From positions 1,240,001 through 1,304,000 of the forward strand of contig JACKJA010000002.1 in the NCBI GenBank assembly GCA_020638175.1: 64,000 nucleotides of DNA, in the 5' to 3' direction. The notes below the pieces were generated by a model, which saw nothing but the letters and a program-made list of their open reading frames with translations, had not been told where the DNA came from and ran no database searches. Below, in pieces: positions 42,277 to 51,215 of the stretch. Position 1 is the stretch's first letter, and each line of letters opens with the position of its first letter. A program made the position numbers and the translations under genes. The DNA comes from Rhodospirillales bacterium. GTDB taxonomy: Bacteria; Pseudomonadota; Alphaproteobacteria; Micavibrionales; Micavibrionaceae.

Positions 42277-43616
42277 GCTTCTTTCATCTCCTGATAGGCG
42301 GCCAGCGCGCGAACGCGCGCGGCTTTATGATCAATCATCGGTTTAGGATAATCCGTTGTTCCGTATTCCGGTAGCCATTTCTTGATATAGGCTTCATCCG
42401 GATCAAACTTTTCGGCCTGCATATACGGATTGAAAATCCGGAAGTAGGGGGACGCATCGGCCCCGCATCCTGCTACCCATTGCCAGCCAAATGCATTATT
42501 GGCCAAATCCGCATCGACCAGCGTATCCCAGAACCATGTTTGCCCCGCGTGCCAGTGGATCAGCAAATGCTTGACCAGAAAGGACGCCACCACCATCCGG
42601 GCCCGGTTGTGCATGGTTCCCGTTGCCCATAGTTCGCGCATTCCGGCATCGACCAGCGGATAACCGGTCAGCCCTTTTTGCCAGCGTCGAAGGGTATCGT
42701 CATCCTCATACCACGGAAAGTTCTTGAATTCCTCGTGCAGAGGTTTCTCCGGCAGGGCCGGAAAATGATAGAGCGTATGATGCGCAAACTCCCGCCAGAT
42801 CAGTTGCCGCCGGAAACTTTCCGCTCCCGGCCTGTTGGTGAGTTGTTCCCATACGCGATGTGGCGCGATTTCGCCCCAGTGCAGGTAAGGGCTTAAATGC
42901 GAAATTCCGTCAAAATCGTCCACCCGGTCGCGGTTAATCGCGTACCCCGAAAGGCCGCCTTCAATGAAGTGATGCAGGACTTTATGGGCACCATCTTCAC
43001 CGGGCTGCCAGTGTTGTTCGAGTTTTGATTGCCAAGGAAAACCGGCCAGCAGATCGAGATCCTCAAGGGACGTTTGATTGCCAGGGAAAGGCTCCGGTAT
43101 AACATCATCAATCAAACCCGAAGCAATACGCTCATCCAGATGATCCAGAGCCAAAATGGATTTGTAATAGGGCGTGAAAACCTTGTACGGCGTTCCGTCC
43201 GCTTTCAAATGCTCCCAAGGTTCAAACAGCAAATTGGCTTTGAAGCTCTCAGCCTGAATGCCGTCATTCTTTAGGGTGGCTTTAATTTGCTTGTCCCGCT
43301 CTGTACGCCAGGGTTCGTAACAGCGATTCCAGAAGACCGCCTGTGCTTTGTACTCTTTTGCCAGATCGGGGATGATCTGCCGGGCATCGCCCCTGTAAAA
43401 GCGAAGCGTCCCACCGAGTTTTTCGTTGAGGGCTTGTAAACTTTTATGCAGCCACCACCGGCTGGCGCCGCCATGCTTCCATACGCCGGCATTTTTATCA
43501 TCTAGAATAAAGACGGGGAAGACCGGACGGCGGGCTTTGTAGGCTGCCAAAACAGCGAGATTATCGCCAAGTCTCAAATCCTGACGGAACCAGAGAATGA
43601 CAGGGGAATGCGACAT
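42273..43616 (-). CDS. phrB: Deoxyribodipyrimidine photolyase
   Basis: Light-driven repair of cyclobutane pyrimidine dimers using FAD and an antenna cofactor. The 447-residue protein has the N-terminal photolyase domain (ILWFRQDLRLGDN) and the FAD-binding C-terminal domain with LSPYLHWGEIAP, LIWREFAHHTLYHFP, GYPLVDAGMRELWATGTMHN and NAFGWQWVAGCGADASPYFR. Length fits class I enzymes. It is translationally coupled to the S66 peptidase gene and lies 9 bp after the DHH gene. Confidence 0.96.
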   Translation of the reverse strand: MSHSPVILWFRQDLRLGDNLAVLAAYKARRPVFPVFILDDKNAGVWKHGGASRWWLHKSLQALNEKLGGTLRFYRGDARQIIPDLAKEYKAQAVFWNRCYEPWRTERDKQIKATLKNDGIQAESFKANLLFEPWEHLKADGTPYKVFTPYYKSILALDHLDERIASGLIDDVIPEPFPGNQTSLEDLDLLAGFPWQSKLEQHWQPGEDGAHKVLHHFIEGGLSGYAINRDRVDDFDGISHLSPYLHWGEIAPHRVWEQLTNRPGAESFRRQLIWREFAHHTLYHFPALPEKPLHEEFKNFPWYEDDDTLRRWQKGLTGYPLVDAGMRELWATGTMHNRARMVVASFLVKHLLIHWHAGQTWFWDTLVDADLANNAFGWQWVAGCGADASPYFRIFNPYMQAEKFDPDEAYIKKWLPEYGTTDYPKPMIDHKAARVRALAAYQEMKEA

Positions 43617-43625
43617 AACGGCCGA

Positions 43626-44588
43626 TCAGCCGTCAGCGTTGATCCGGTCAATCAGCTCTTTTCTGATGTCTTCAGATCTTAGATTTTCAACCTGGCATGT
43701 CCCGGCGGCATTGTGACCGCCGCCGCCATATTCCAGCATCAAATGACCGACATCGGTCTGGCTGGAACGGTTCAAAATGGATTTCCCTACGGCGAAAACG
43801 GTATTCTGCTTATTTTTCCCCCACAGGATATGCATCGAGATATTGCATTGCGGAAACAGGGCATAAAGTACAAAACGGTTCCCGGCCCAGATTGTATCTT
43901 CGTTGCGCAGATCAAGCACGATCAGGTTTTGATGAACCTGCGCACAGCGCTGAATTTGCTCTTTGAACTTGTTGTTGTGCTCGAAATAAAGATCGACGCG
44001 TTCTTTAACATCGGGCAGTTCTAGAATTTCATTAATCGAATGATTCTCGCGAATATAGTCGATCAATTCCATCATCAACTGGTAGTTGGAAATATTGAAG
44101 TCACGGAATCGCCCCAGCCCCGTACGCGCATCCATGATAAAGCTCAGTAGTTCCCAGCCTTGCGGATTCAAGATGTCATCCTTTGAAAAAGCGGCGGAGT
44201 CGGCCTTGTCGACAGCTTCCATCATGTCTTCGGAAATGTTTTTCATCAGGACGTTGCCGTCGAAATAATTATAAACCACGCGGGCGGCGGAGGGAGCCTC
44301 CGGGTCAATGACATGATTTGCCGGGCGGTTTTCGACGCGGGCGGCTTCGCTGGCATGGTGGTCAAAACAGATGTAAACGCCCTCGACATAAGGCAGGTTC
44401 GTCGTAATGTCATTCGGCCCGACTTCGATCTTGCCGTCCTGCATGTCTTTGGGGTGGGCAAACGAAATCTCGTCAATCATGCCCAGCTCTTTCAAGATGA
44501 TGCCGCAGACAAGGCCGTCCATGTCGCTGCGGGTAATCAGGCGGTATTTTTTTGCGGGATCGGGTTTGATTAGGGCTTCGCTGCTCAT
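43626..44588 (-). CDS. DHH-family phosphoesterase
   Basis: Metal-dependent phosphoesterase of 320 residues. The DHH catalytic motifs are present: RSDMDGLVCG (D22, D24), CFDHHASE (D76-H77-H78), a third Asp region at VDKADSAAF, and the C-terminal DHHA1 substrate motif YGGGGHNAAGTC. This combination occurs in NrnA-like nanoRNases, pAp phosphatases and exopolyphosphatase-related proteins, so substrate is open. It is the first of a close run with phrB and the S66 peptidase. Confidence 0.9.
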   Translation of the reverse strand: MSSEALIKPDPAKKYRLITRSDMDGLVCGIILKELGMIDEISFAHPKDMQDGKIEVGPNDITTNLPYVEGVYICFDHHASEAARVENRPANHVIDPEAPSAARVVYNYFDGNVLMKNISEDMMEAVDKADSAAFSKDDILNPQGWELLSFIMDARTGLGRFRDFNISNYQLMMELIDYIRENHSINEILELPDVKERVDLYFEHNNKFKEQIQRCAQVHQNLIVLDLRNEDTIWAGNRFVLYALFPQCNISMHILWGKNKQNTVFAVGKSILNRSSQTDVGHLMLEYGGGGHNAAGTCQVENLRSEDIRKELIDRINADG

Positions 44589-44700
44589 AGGGAGTCGCTC
44601 CTTAAAATCGTCTGTGCTCTGTAAAACAAGGTTGAAAGAATAGAATATCCTTTCAAATCATAATACACGGTTAACGACAGGGAAAGCGATTTCCGAAGAC

Positions 44701-45996
44701 TTAGGCTTCGACCGCTTCCGCCTCTTTGTCATCATCTTTTTTGGAAGCTTTTTTCTTTTTCTTGTCGGACAGGACTTTTTTCGGGGCTTTGCCCTCTGTC
44801 ACGGTTTTTTCCTCAACCACGATTTCTTCCAGATCATCCAGATCGGGCAGATCAAACATCGTATCCAGCAAGATAGCCTCTAGAATGGAGCGTAGACCCC
44901 GGGCCCCGGTTTTGCGCTCGATCGCCTTTTTGGCGATGGCCACAAGCGCCGTTTTCGTGAAGGTCAGCTTGACGCCTTCCATGTCGAACAGGCGTTGATA
45001 TTGTTTAACCAGAGCATTCTTCGGCTCGGTCAGGATGGTAATCAACGCTTCCTCGTCCAGGTCCTGCAAGGTGGCGATGACCGGCAAACGGCCAACAAAC
45101 TCAGGAATAAGACCGTATTTCAAAAGGTCTTCCGGCTCCAGTTCCATCAGAAGCTCGCCGGTTTTACGGCTATCGGGCTCACGGACGTCCGCGCCGAAAC
45201 CGATCATTGTGCCGCGGCCTTTTTCCGACAGGATTTTGTCGATTCCGGCAAATGCACCGCCGCAGATAAACAGGATATTCGCCGTGTCGACCTGCAAAAA
45301 TTCTTGTTGCGGGTGCTTGCGCCCGCCTTGCGGCGGAACCGAGGCAACCGTGCCTTCCATCAGTTTCAACAACGCCTGCTGGACGCCCTCACCGGAAACA
45401 TCGCGGGTGATGGACGGGTTGTCTGACTTGCGTGAAATTTTGTCGATCTCATCAATATACACAATCCCGCGCTGGGCGCGCTCAACGTTATAATCACTGG
45501 ACTGCAGCAGTTTGAGCACAATGTTTTCCACATCTTCACCCACATAACCGGCTTCGGTCAGTGTCGTGGCATCGGCCATCGTGAACGGCACGTCAATAAT
45601 CCGGGCCAGCGTTTGCGCCAGCAGCGTTTTACCGCAACCCGTCGGGCCGAGCAGCAGAATGTTGGACTTGGCCAACTCTACATCCGATCCGCTCTGACCG
45701 TGTTCAATCCGTTTGTAGTGGTTATGAACGGCCACCGACAAAACGCGCTTGGCCTTGTCTTGCCCGATCACATAGTCATCGAGAAAATCTTTAATTTCCT
45801 TGGGCGAGGGAACGCCATGGCCGGTCCGGACCAGCGAGGATTTGTCCTCTTCCCGGATGATGTCCATGCACAGTTCGACGCACTCGTTACATATGAACAC
45901 GTTGGGGCCGGCGATCAGCTTGCGCACCTCATGTTGGCTTTTGCCACAGAAGGAACAGTATAGCGTGTTTTTGCTGTCTTCTTTGTCTTTGCTCAT
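44701..45996 (-). CDS. clpX: ATP-dependent Clp protease ATP-binding subunit ClpX
   Basis: AAA+ unfoldase that feeds ClpP. The 431-residue protein has the N-terminal zinc-binding domain (C14, C17, C36, C39), Walker A GPTGCGKT, Walker B IVYIDEIDKI, the pore-loop GYVGEDVENI, the ClpP-binding IGFGADV loop and sensor 2 region GARGLRSI. Its C-terminus is a Lys/Glu-rich tail beyond the usual end. clpP and lon, the usual neighbours, are absent here. Confidence 0.97.
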   Translation of the reverse strand: MSKDKEDSKNTLYCSFCGKSQHEVRKLIAGPNVFICNECVELCMDIIREEDKSSLVRTGHGVPSPKEIKDFLDDYVIGQDKAKRVLSVAVHNHYKRIEHGQSGSDVELAKSNILLLGPTGCGKTLLAQTLARIIDVPFTMADATTLTEAGYVGEDVENIVLKLLQSSDYNVERAQRGIVYIDEIDKISRKSDNPSITRDVSGEGVQQALLKLMEGTVASVPPQGGRKHPQQEFLQVDTANILFICGGAFAGIDKILSEKGRGTMIGFGADVREPDSRKTGELLMELEPEDLLKYGLIPEFVGRLPVIATLQDLDEEALITILTEPKNALVKQYQRLFDMEGVKLTFTKTALVAIAKKAIERKTGARGLRSILEAILLDTMFDLPDLDDLEEIVVEEKTVTEGKAPKKVLSDKKKKKASKKDDDKEAEAVEA

Positions 45997-46181
45997 AAGT
46001 GCGCCTTAAATCCGTTTCGTAAAACCATGTAGAATCATCTACACCTCAATCTAGCGAACACCGGGGAAGCCGCGCAAGCCCCTTTAACGGGTAATTGCAT
46101 GATTCTGTGCAAAAAGCTTTGCTTCACGATGGCTCATACTATAATCAATGCCTGTAAATATTTAAGGAACAGTGAATCCCC

Positions 46182-46586
46182 ATGGCCGGAAACCTTGAAG
46201 AACTGGTTGATTCTTTCGCCTTGTTCGATAGCTGGGAAGACCGCTACCGCTATCTGATTGATTTGGGCGGGCGCTTGACGCCGATGGACGAGGCCGACAA
46301 AACCGAAGAGAATTTCGTGCGGGGCTGCACCTCCAAGGTCTGGTTGATTGCGGACCGCAACGACAACGGCACCTTTCATTTTACGGCCACCAGCGACGCC
46401 CAGATTGTCCGCGGACTGATTTATTTGCTGCTGCGGGCCTATCAGGATCAAAGCGCAGCCGATATCGCCGCCTATGATATTGAGGGCGCGTTCGAGCGTC
46501 TGGGGCTGCACCAGCACCTCAGCCCCAATCGCCGCAACGGCTTCTTTGCGATGGTGGAGAAAATCAGGACTCTGGCGGCGGCGTAG
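46182..46586 (+). CDS. sufE: Cysteine desulfuration protein SufE
   Basis: Accepts sulfur from SufS and passes it to the Fe-S scaffold. The 134 residues include the opening helix LVDSFALFDSWEDRYRYLIDLG and the reactive Cys49 in NFVRGCTSKVWL. Length is typical. It is a single + strand gene, divergent from clpX, with its last 23 bp overlapping the convergent secreted-protein gene. Confidence 0.94.
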   Translation: MAGNLEELVDSFALFDSWEDRYRYLIDLGGRLTPMDEADKTEENFVRGCTSKVWLIADRNDNGTFHFTATSDAQIVRGLIYLLLRAYQDQSAADIAAYDIEGAFERLGLHQHLSPNRRNGFFAMVEKIRTLAAA

Positions 46587-47229
46587 CCTCATCGCCGGCA
46601 TCATCCTTGAGTGTGTCCGCTTCAGGCTCCTCAGAAACGGCTGGCTCTTTTTCGTCTTTGGATGTTTTTTCCTGTTCCTCGGCCGCTTTTTCCTTGTTCT
46701 TCTTCAGGTTGATGCTGCGCAGGATGTCGGTGAATAGAGCCTCGGCCTCTTCGGGCGGCTGATCGCCGATCAGCTCGGCTTCAACGGTAAAGACCGATTT
46801 TTTGCCGATCCATAAATGCGTGCTGTATATCATCTCGCTGCTGCCGGTGCTGCCGGCCCCCAGCAAAATCGCATTCTTGGCGCCGTCGACTTCGTTGTAA
46901 TGCGTTTCCATGTGCTCCAGATGGTTGCTCGCGGCCATCGCCATCAATGTCGCGCGCATGATATCGCCGCTATAGCGGTCATACATGTTTTCAGTAACCG
47001 GGTTGCATGTGACGTTAAAATGAACCGTGGCGGCCATCCCGAAGACCTTGGTATAGCTGGTGATCTTGCTGCATTTGTCCGGATTTTCTGGATCGCAGCG
47101 CTGGGCGGTATAGGGCTCTTCCGGGAATACAATCGCAAATTCGCAATCATCCGGCGCGTACAAAAACTCTTCGGCTTGCGCTGAAACCGGCAGGAGCAAG
47201 AGTAAGGCAACGGCGAAAAAGCGTATCAT
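46564..47229 (-). CDS. Secreted hypothetical protein, 221 residues
   Basis: Starts MIRFFAVALLLLLPVSAQA, a clear signal peptide, at ATG 47229 overlapping the hisS stop (ATGA). The mature part has Cys residues in DDCEF, AQRCDPENPDKC and NVTCNPV that could form disulphides, then a ~100-residue globular region, and a charged Lys/Glu/Asp/Pro tail. No domain is recognised. Coupling to hisS suggests it is made constitutively. The end overlaps sufE by 23 bp. Confidence 0.8.
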   Translation of the reverse strand: MIRFFAVALLLLLPVSAQAEEFLYAPDDCEFAIVFPEEPYTAQRCDPENPDKCSKITSYTKVFGMAATVHFNVTCNPVTENMYDRYSGDIMRATLMAMAASNHLEHMETHYNEVDGAKNAILLGAGSTGSSEMIYSTHLWIGKKSVFTVEAELIGDQPPEEAEALFTDILRSINLKKNKEKAAEEQEKTSKDEKEPAVSEEPEADTLKDDAGDEATPPPES

Positions 47230-48566
47230 ACAGTCCACTCCCTTGGATCGGCTTTGGTCTGTTCATGCGTGTTCATGCATTTAACCTCATGGTCTGCGCC
47301 CGCTTCAAACGGCGGAAACCAGACATACGGAATGCCTTTTTTCTCGGCGTACGCGAGCTGCTTTTTCAGCTTTTGCGGCGCGTGGTACAGCTCAACATTG
47401 TAACCGCGACTGCGCAATGTCCGGGCTGCTTCGGCGGCGACCGCGCGCTGTTCCTCGTTCGGCAAAACCATCATGATCTGTGCCGGGGATTTGGCACCTG
47501 TTGGCAACTTGCCTTGCGCCTCCAGCCGGGCGAACAGGCGGGAAAAGCCGATCGAAATCCCGACGCCGGGCAGGGCTTTGTTGATGTACGAACTCGCCAG
47601 ATCGTCAAACCGCCCGCCGGAACAAATCGATCCATATCCCGGATCGTCGACAAACACCGTCTCGTAAACCGTCCCGGTATAGTAATCCAGCCCGCGAACA
47701 ATCGACAAATCCGCGACGACAGCCCCTTCAGGCAGGTGGGAGAGTTGGTTCATGACGTAGGTAAGCTCATCAATACCCTCTTGTAAAAGAGAGCCTTCTT
47801 CGCCAACGACAAACTGAGAAATTTCAGAATTAATGTTTTGAGGTGTTAATTTGCATTTTGCGAACGCGAGGATTTGAAGTGCTTCCGGTTCAATCATACT
47901 AAGTTCATCAATAAGAATTGATTTAACGGCGTCCTCACCAATTTTTTCAAGTTTATCTACAGTTCGAAGGACTTCCGGATGAAGGTCCTTATCCAGATCG
48001 CAGCCATCTAAGTATCCCATCAAAATCTTCCGGTTACTGATCCGCATCTGGATGTTTTCGCTCTCCATGCCGGGCAGGGAAGAGAGAATTTCCCACATCA
48101 CCGCGGGCATTTCGGCATCGAACGATAGTGGCAGGCCGTCAACGTTAATCACGTCGATATCGCACTGATAGAATTCCCGGAATCGTCCGGCCTGTGGACG
48201 CTCGCCGCGCCAGACGCGCTGCATCTGGTAACGCTTGAATGGGAAAGTCAGATCGTTGAAATGCTGGGCCACATAACGCGCTAGCGGTACCGTCTGGTCA
48301 AAGTGCAGGGCCAGCCGTGCCTCGCTGTCATCACCTTCGTCCTTGTGCAGGCGCTCCAGCACGTAAATCTCTTTATCAACCTCGCCCTTGGCGCGCAGCA
48401 CATCCAGCGCCTCCACAGACGGTGTTTCGATGTTGCAAAACCCGTATGACTCGAACACCTTGCGGATATGATCGAACCATTGCTGCTCGACCAGCCGCGT
48501 TTCGGGAAGCCATTCGGGAAAGCCGGAAATCGGCGCCGGTTTGTGGATTTGTTTTTTCTCGCTCAT
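47226..48566 (-). CDS. hisS: Histidyl-tRNA synthetase
   Basis: Class II aminoacyl-tRNA synthetase. The 446 residues show motif 2 (RVWRGERPQAGRFREFYQCDID), the histidine-binding signature RGLDYYTGTVYE, motif 3 (GVGISIGFSRLFARL) and a C-terminal anticodon-binding domain. The start is ATG 48566 (MSEKKQIHKP); the frame continues upstream into the palindromic element and is not family-like there. The ribosome-binding site is weak. Confidence 0.96.
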   Translation of the reverse strand: MSEKKQIHKPAPISGFPEWLPETRLVEQQWFDHIRKVFESYGFCNIETPSVEALDVLRAKGEVDKEIYVLERLHKDEGDDSEARLALHFDQTVPLARYVAQHFNDLTFPFKRYQMQRVWRGERPQAGRFREFYQCDIDVINVDGLPLSFDAEMPAVMWEILSSLPGMESENIQMRISNRKILMGYLDGCDLDKDLHPEVLRTVDKLEKIGEDAVKSILIDELSMIEPEALQILAFAKCKLTPQNINSEISQFVVGEEGSLLQEGIDELTYVMNQLSHLPEGAVVADLSIVRGLDYYTGTVYETVFVDDPGYGSICSGGRFDDLASSYINKALPGVGISIGFSRLFARLEAQGKLPTGAKSPAQIMMVLPNEEQRAVAAEAARTLRSRGYNVELYHAPQKLKKQLAYAEKKGIPYVWFPPFEAGADHEVKCMNTHEQTKADPREWTV

Positions 48567-48611
48567 GACTTTTGATTTACGGGAAAGCGCAGAGGGAAGC
48601 AAGTATCTATT

Positions 48612-48696
48612 CGTCATTGCGAGGGAACTATGTGACCGAAGCAATCCAGTGCCAAACAAAAAGAGTCTGGATTGCTTCGCTGTGCTCGCAATGACA
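48612..48696. repeat. Imperfect palindromic intergenic element (GTCATTGCGAG type), copy 2
   Basis: CGTCATTGCGAGG at the left is inverse to CTCGCAATGACA at the right, with the inner pair GCAATCCAG / CTGGATTGC (48641-48649 and 48667-48675) closing a long hairpin. It shares its ends with the element at 28105. It lies between hisS and a small divergent gene. Confidence 0.78.
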
Positions 48697-48821
48697 GCGG
48701 ATGGAGAAAATCCCGAATTATTTTTGGAAAAAATGAAAAAATTTGTTGCACATAATGACTGATTATTTTTATAGTCGTGAAAATTTTGTAATTAAATTCT
48801 AAAAAATAGAGGGAAATTGAA

Positions 48822-49097
48822 ATGCCTTTACCATCTGAGCCAGCGAAAATTATTGTGCCAAAAGAAAACGATATAACAAAAAGAATTATTGATGCGGGGC
48901 TGAGCTCGCAGTGGCGTAGCATAAATGAAGGCGCGCATTTTGAGATGGATATTTCTGGTCCAGGCGGGAATGTCTTGGCAACGATTGAAGTGCCGAATAA
49001 GTGCCGTCAGGATGAAAAGGGGTGCGCTGAGATGTACAGCAAAGTGGATGAAGTTATCCGCACGGCAGGCGCAAACCAGAAGCTTGCTCTGGCATAA
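48822..49097 (+). CDS. Small hypothetical protein, 91 residues
   Basis: ATG 48822 follows GAGGGAAA at good spacing. The protein is soluble, with alternating charged and hydrophobic residues (HFEMDISGPGGNVLATIEVPNK), two Cys residues in NKCRQDEKGCAEMY and no signal peptide. The stop immediately adjoins the cobT stop on the opposite strand. No family is recognised; the base composition looks slightly AT-richer than cobT. Confidence 0.6.
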   Translation: MPLPSEPAKIIVPKENDITKRIIDAGLSSQWRSINEGAHFEMDISGPGGNVLATIEVPNKCRQDEKGCAEMYSKVDEVIRTAGANQKLALA

Positions 49098-50864
49098 TCA
49101 GTCATCAAACAACCCAATTAATTCATTGGTAAGCGTCTCGGCGAGAGTCGAGGCGTCTTCGATGGTCACGGCGTGGCTGTAATAGCGCGTGACGTCATGC
49201 CCGATGCCAATCGCCATAAGTTCTATTGTTTCTGATTTTTCAATCCATTGAATAACATTCTTAAGATCAAGGTCGAGGATGTTGGCCGGGTTGACCGACA
49301 AGGTGGAATCATCCACCGGTGCACCGTCCGATATCACCATCAGGATTTTGCGCTGTTCCGGGCGGGCGCTGATCCGGTTGTGCGCCCATGACAACGCCTC
49401 GCCGTCGATATTTTCTTTCAGCAACCCTTCCTTGAGCATCAGCCCGATATTCCGGCGCGCTCGCCGATAGGGCGTTTTGGCCGATTTATATATAATGTGC
49501 CGCAGATCATTCAGGCGTCCCGGTTCCGGCGGGCGGCCGTTGGTGATCCACAGCTCGCGGGCTTTGCCGCCTTTCCACGCGCGGGTCGTAAAGCCCAAGA
49601 CCTCGACGGATACGCCGCAGCGCTCCAGCGTCCGGGCCAGAATATCGGCGCACATTGCGGCAATCGCGATCGGTCGTCCGCGCATGGATCCGGAATTGTC
49701 GATCAACAGCGTCACCACCGTATCGCGGAACTCCATGCTTTTTTCCTGCTTGAACACCAGCGGCACCGTCGGGTTGGCAATTACCCGCGCCAGTCGCGCC
49801 GTATCCAGAACCCCTTCGTCCATGTCGAATTGCCAGCTATGCTGCTGACGGCTCATCAGTTTACGCTGAAGCCGATTGGCCAGCCGCGTAATCATGGCGG
49901 TCAGGTGTGAAAGCTTGCGGTCGAGCAGGGCGCGCAGCCGGTCGAGTTCTTCCGGCTCTGCCAGATTTTCGGCCCGGACAATTTCATCGTATTTCGTGGT
50001 GTAGATCGTATAACGTCCGTGCAGGCCGGGAATAAACCGGTCGCCATCGGGCATACTGTCCGGCGGCGCGGTGTCCATGGTTTGCTCGGCGGCTTCGCCT
50101 TCCATGGCTGTATCGGCATCCATCTCTTCTTCACCCAGATCGGCCGTGTCGTCAGACGGGCTGGAGTCGTCGGCCGCGTCCTGGGCCTGCGAACCGCCGC
50201 TGGAGTCGCTGGTCGTATCGTCTTGGTCTTCGTCCTGCGGTTCGGCTTCCCCGTCGCCATCCTCGGCGTCCTGTTCGGACGGCGATTCCGAATCAAGGGA
50301 ATCGCCATCGCTCACAATAGAAAGCTGTTTCAATATCTGGCGCGACATATGGGCAAAAGCCGCCTGATCGGACAGGCATTCCCGCAAATCATCCAGCCGC
50401 GCCGCGCCGAGCTGCTCGGCCAGCCACGGTTGCCAGAGCGCCACAGTTTTTTCCGCCGGGGCGGGGGCATCCTCACCCGTCAGGGATAGGCGTGCCAGCA
50501 GATATAAAGCCTCGGCAGTATTTAAATCCTCGCGGGAAGATAATCCCTCGTAAGCCGCGCTTTTTTCTTCAAGCTCCGCATGAAGATTTTTTGCTATCCC
50601 CTTCATTTCATTGTAGCCAAGCGCTTCACATCGGGCGCGCTCAAGGGCGTTGAAACATTCCTGCGCCGTCAAATCCATCGGGCGGTTGCGCTGGTGCAGG
50701 GCCGGGTCGTGGTGCCGCAAATGCACAGCGCGCGCATCGGCCCGTCCGCGGGATTCAAGCGTCGCCGCATCGGGCTGCTCGTCTTTCTTGCGTCCGATCG
50801 CCCTCAGCGCCGCGGCAATCGCCGTCGTCTTGGTGTGGTCTTTTTCGCCGGTATCCATAGGCAT
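49098..50864 (-). CDS. cobT: Cobaltochelatase subunit CobT
   Basis: Forms, with CobS, the AAA+-type ATPase module of the aerobic cobaltochelatase that also needs CobN. The 588-residue protein has an N-terminal helical domain, a long acidic Asp/Glu/Ser stretch (about residues 190-270) and a C-terminal von Willebrand A domain with the MIDAS motif DNSGSM and later SDGAPVDDST. No cobN is in the window. Many alphaproteobacteria keep cobST, so another chelatase or chaperone role is possible. The start is ATG 50864, with ATG 50858 as alternative; no clear ribosome-binding site. Confidence 0.93.
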   Translation of the reverse strand: MPMDTGEKDHTKTTAIAAALRAIGRKKDEQPDAATLESRGRADARAVHLRHHDPALHQRNRPMDLTAQECFNALERARCEALGYNEMKGIAKNLHAELEEKSAAYEGLSSREDLNTAEALYLLARLSLTGEDAPAPAEKTVALWQPWLAEQLGAARLDDLRECLSDQAAFAHMSRQILKQLSIVSDGDSLDSESPSEQDAEDGDGEAEPQDEDQDDTTSDSSGGSQAQDAADDSSPSDDTADLGEEEMDADTAMEGEAAEQTMDTAPPDSMPDGDRFIPGLHGRYTIYTTKYDEIVRAENLAEPEELDRLRALLDRKLSHLTAMITRLANRLQRKLMSRQQHSWQFDMDEGVLDTARLARVIANPTVPLVFKQEKSMEFRDTVVTLLIDNSGSMRGRPIAIAAMCADILARTLERCGVSVEVLGFTTRAWKGGKARELWITNGRPPEPGRLNDLRHIIYKSAKTPYRRARRNIGLMLKEGLLKENIDGEALSWAHNRISARPEQRKILMVISDGAPVDDSTLSVNPANILDLDLKNVIQWIEKSETIELMAIGIGHDVTRYYSHAVTIEDASTLAETLTNELIGLFDD

Positions 50865-50936
50865 ATTTAAACACAGAGCGCCCGCCGATCACAGAAGGAA
50901 ATAAGAAGTAGGGGGACAGTTAAAAAATCATATTGC

Positions 50937-50951
50937 AAATGATTATCATTT
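50937..50951. promoter_or_regulatory. Fur-box-like palindrome 1
   Basis: AAATGATTATCATTT is a complete 7-1-7 palindrome resembling the Fur consensus (AATGATAATCATT core), 45 bp before the small gene at 50997 and within the cobT upstream region. Confidence 0.55.
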
Positions 50952-50963
50952 TAATTATTAGTT

Positions 50964-50979
50964 GAGAATGGTTTTCATT
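50964..50979. promoter_or_regulatory. Fur-box-like palindrome 2
   Basis: GAGAATGGTTTTCATT is an imperfect inverted repeat of the same class, 12 bp after the first box and 17 bp before the small gene start. Confidence 0.45.
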
Positions 50980-50996
50980 AAGAGGGTGAAAAGAGA

Positions 50997-51215
50997 ATGG
51001 AAAAGACACCTGTAGATGCAGTGCTGGCATGGCAAAATCGGCGGTCATCCAGCCGTGCTAAATGGGGCGCTATGGGGCTTTTAGTCTTGGCGTTCGCCGG
51101 CGCGACGACGGGCGGTGATGGTAAAACGATGAAAATGGAAAGCCGGATGAGCGCTGCCGGAAATTGCACCGCGCCGCTCGCCGTAAATCTGCAAGAACCT
51201 CGGAATCGCTTTTAG
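50997..51215 (+). CDS. Small membrane-associated protein with iron-box promoter
   Basis: A 72-residue frame with AGAGGGTGAAAAGAG before ATG 50997. It has a basic N-terminal half (RRSSSRAKWGA), one hydrophobic segment (MGLLVLAFAGATTGG) and a polar tail with a single Cys. The stop overlaps the cobS stop on the other strand (51212-51215). Two Fur-box-like palindromes lie upstream. It is not HemP by sequence and I do not recognise a family, but the position and control suggest an iron-responsive small protein. Confidence 0.6.
   Translation: MEKTPVDAVLAWQNRRSSSRAKWGAMGLLVLAFAGATTGGDGKTMKMESRMSAAGNCTAPLAVNLQEPRNRF

Noticed and set aside
50997..51215. HemP-type hemin uptake protein
   Set aside because: Fur-like control and small size fit, but the characteristic C-terminal HemP pattern (LILTK-like end) is absent.
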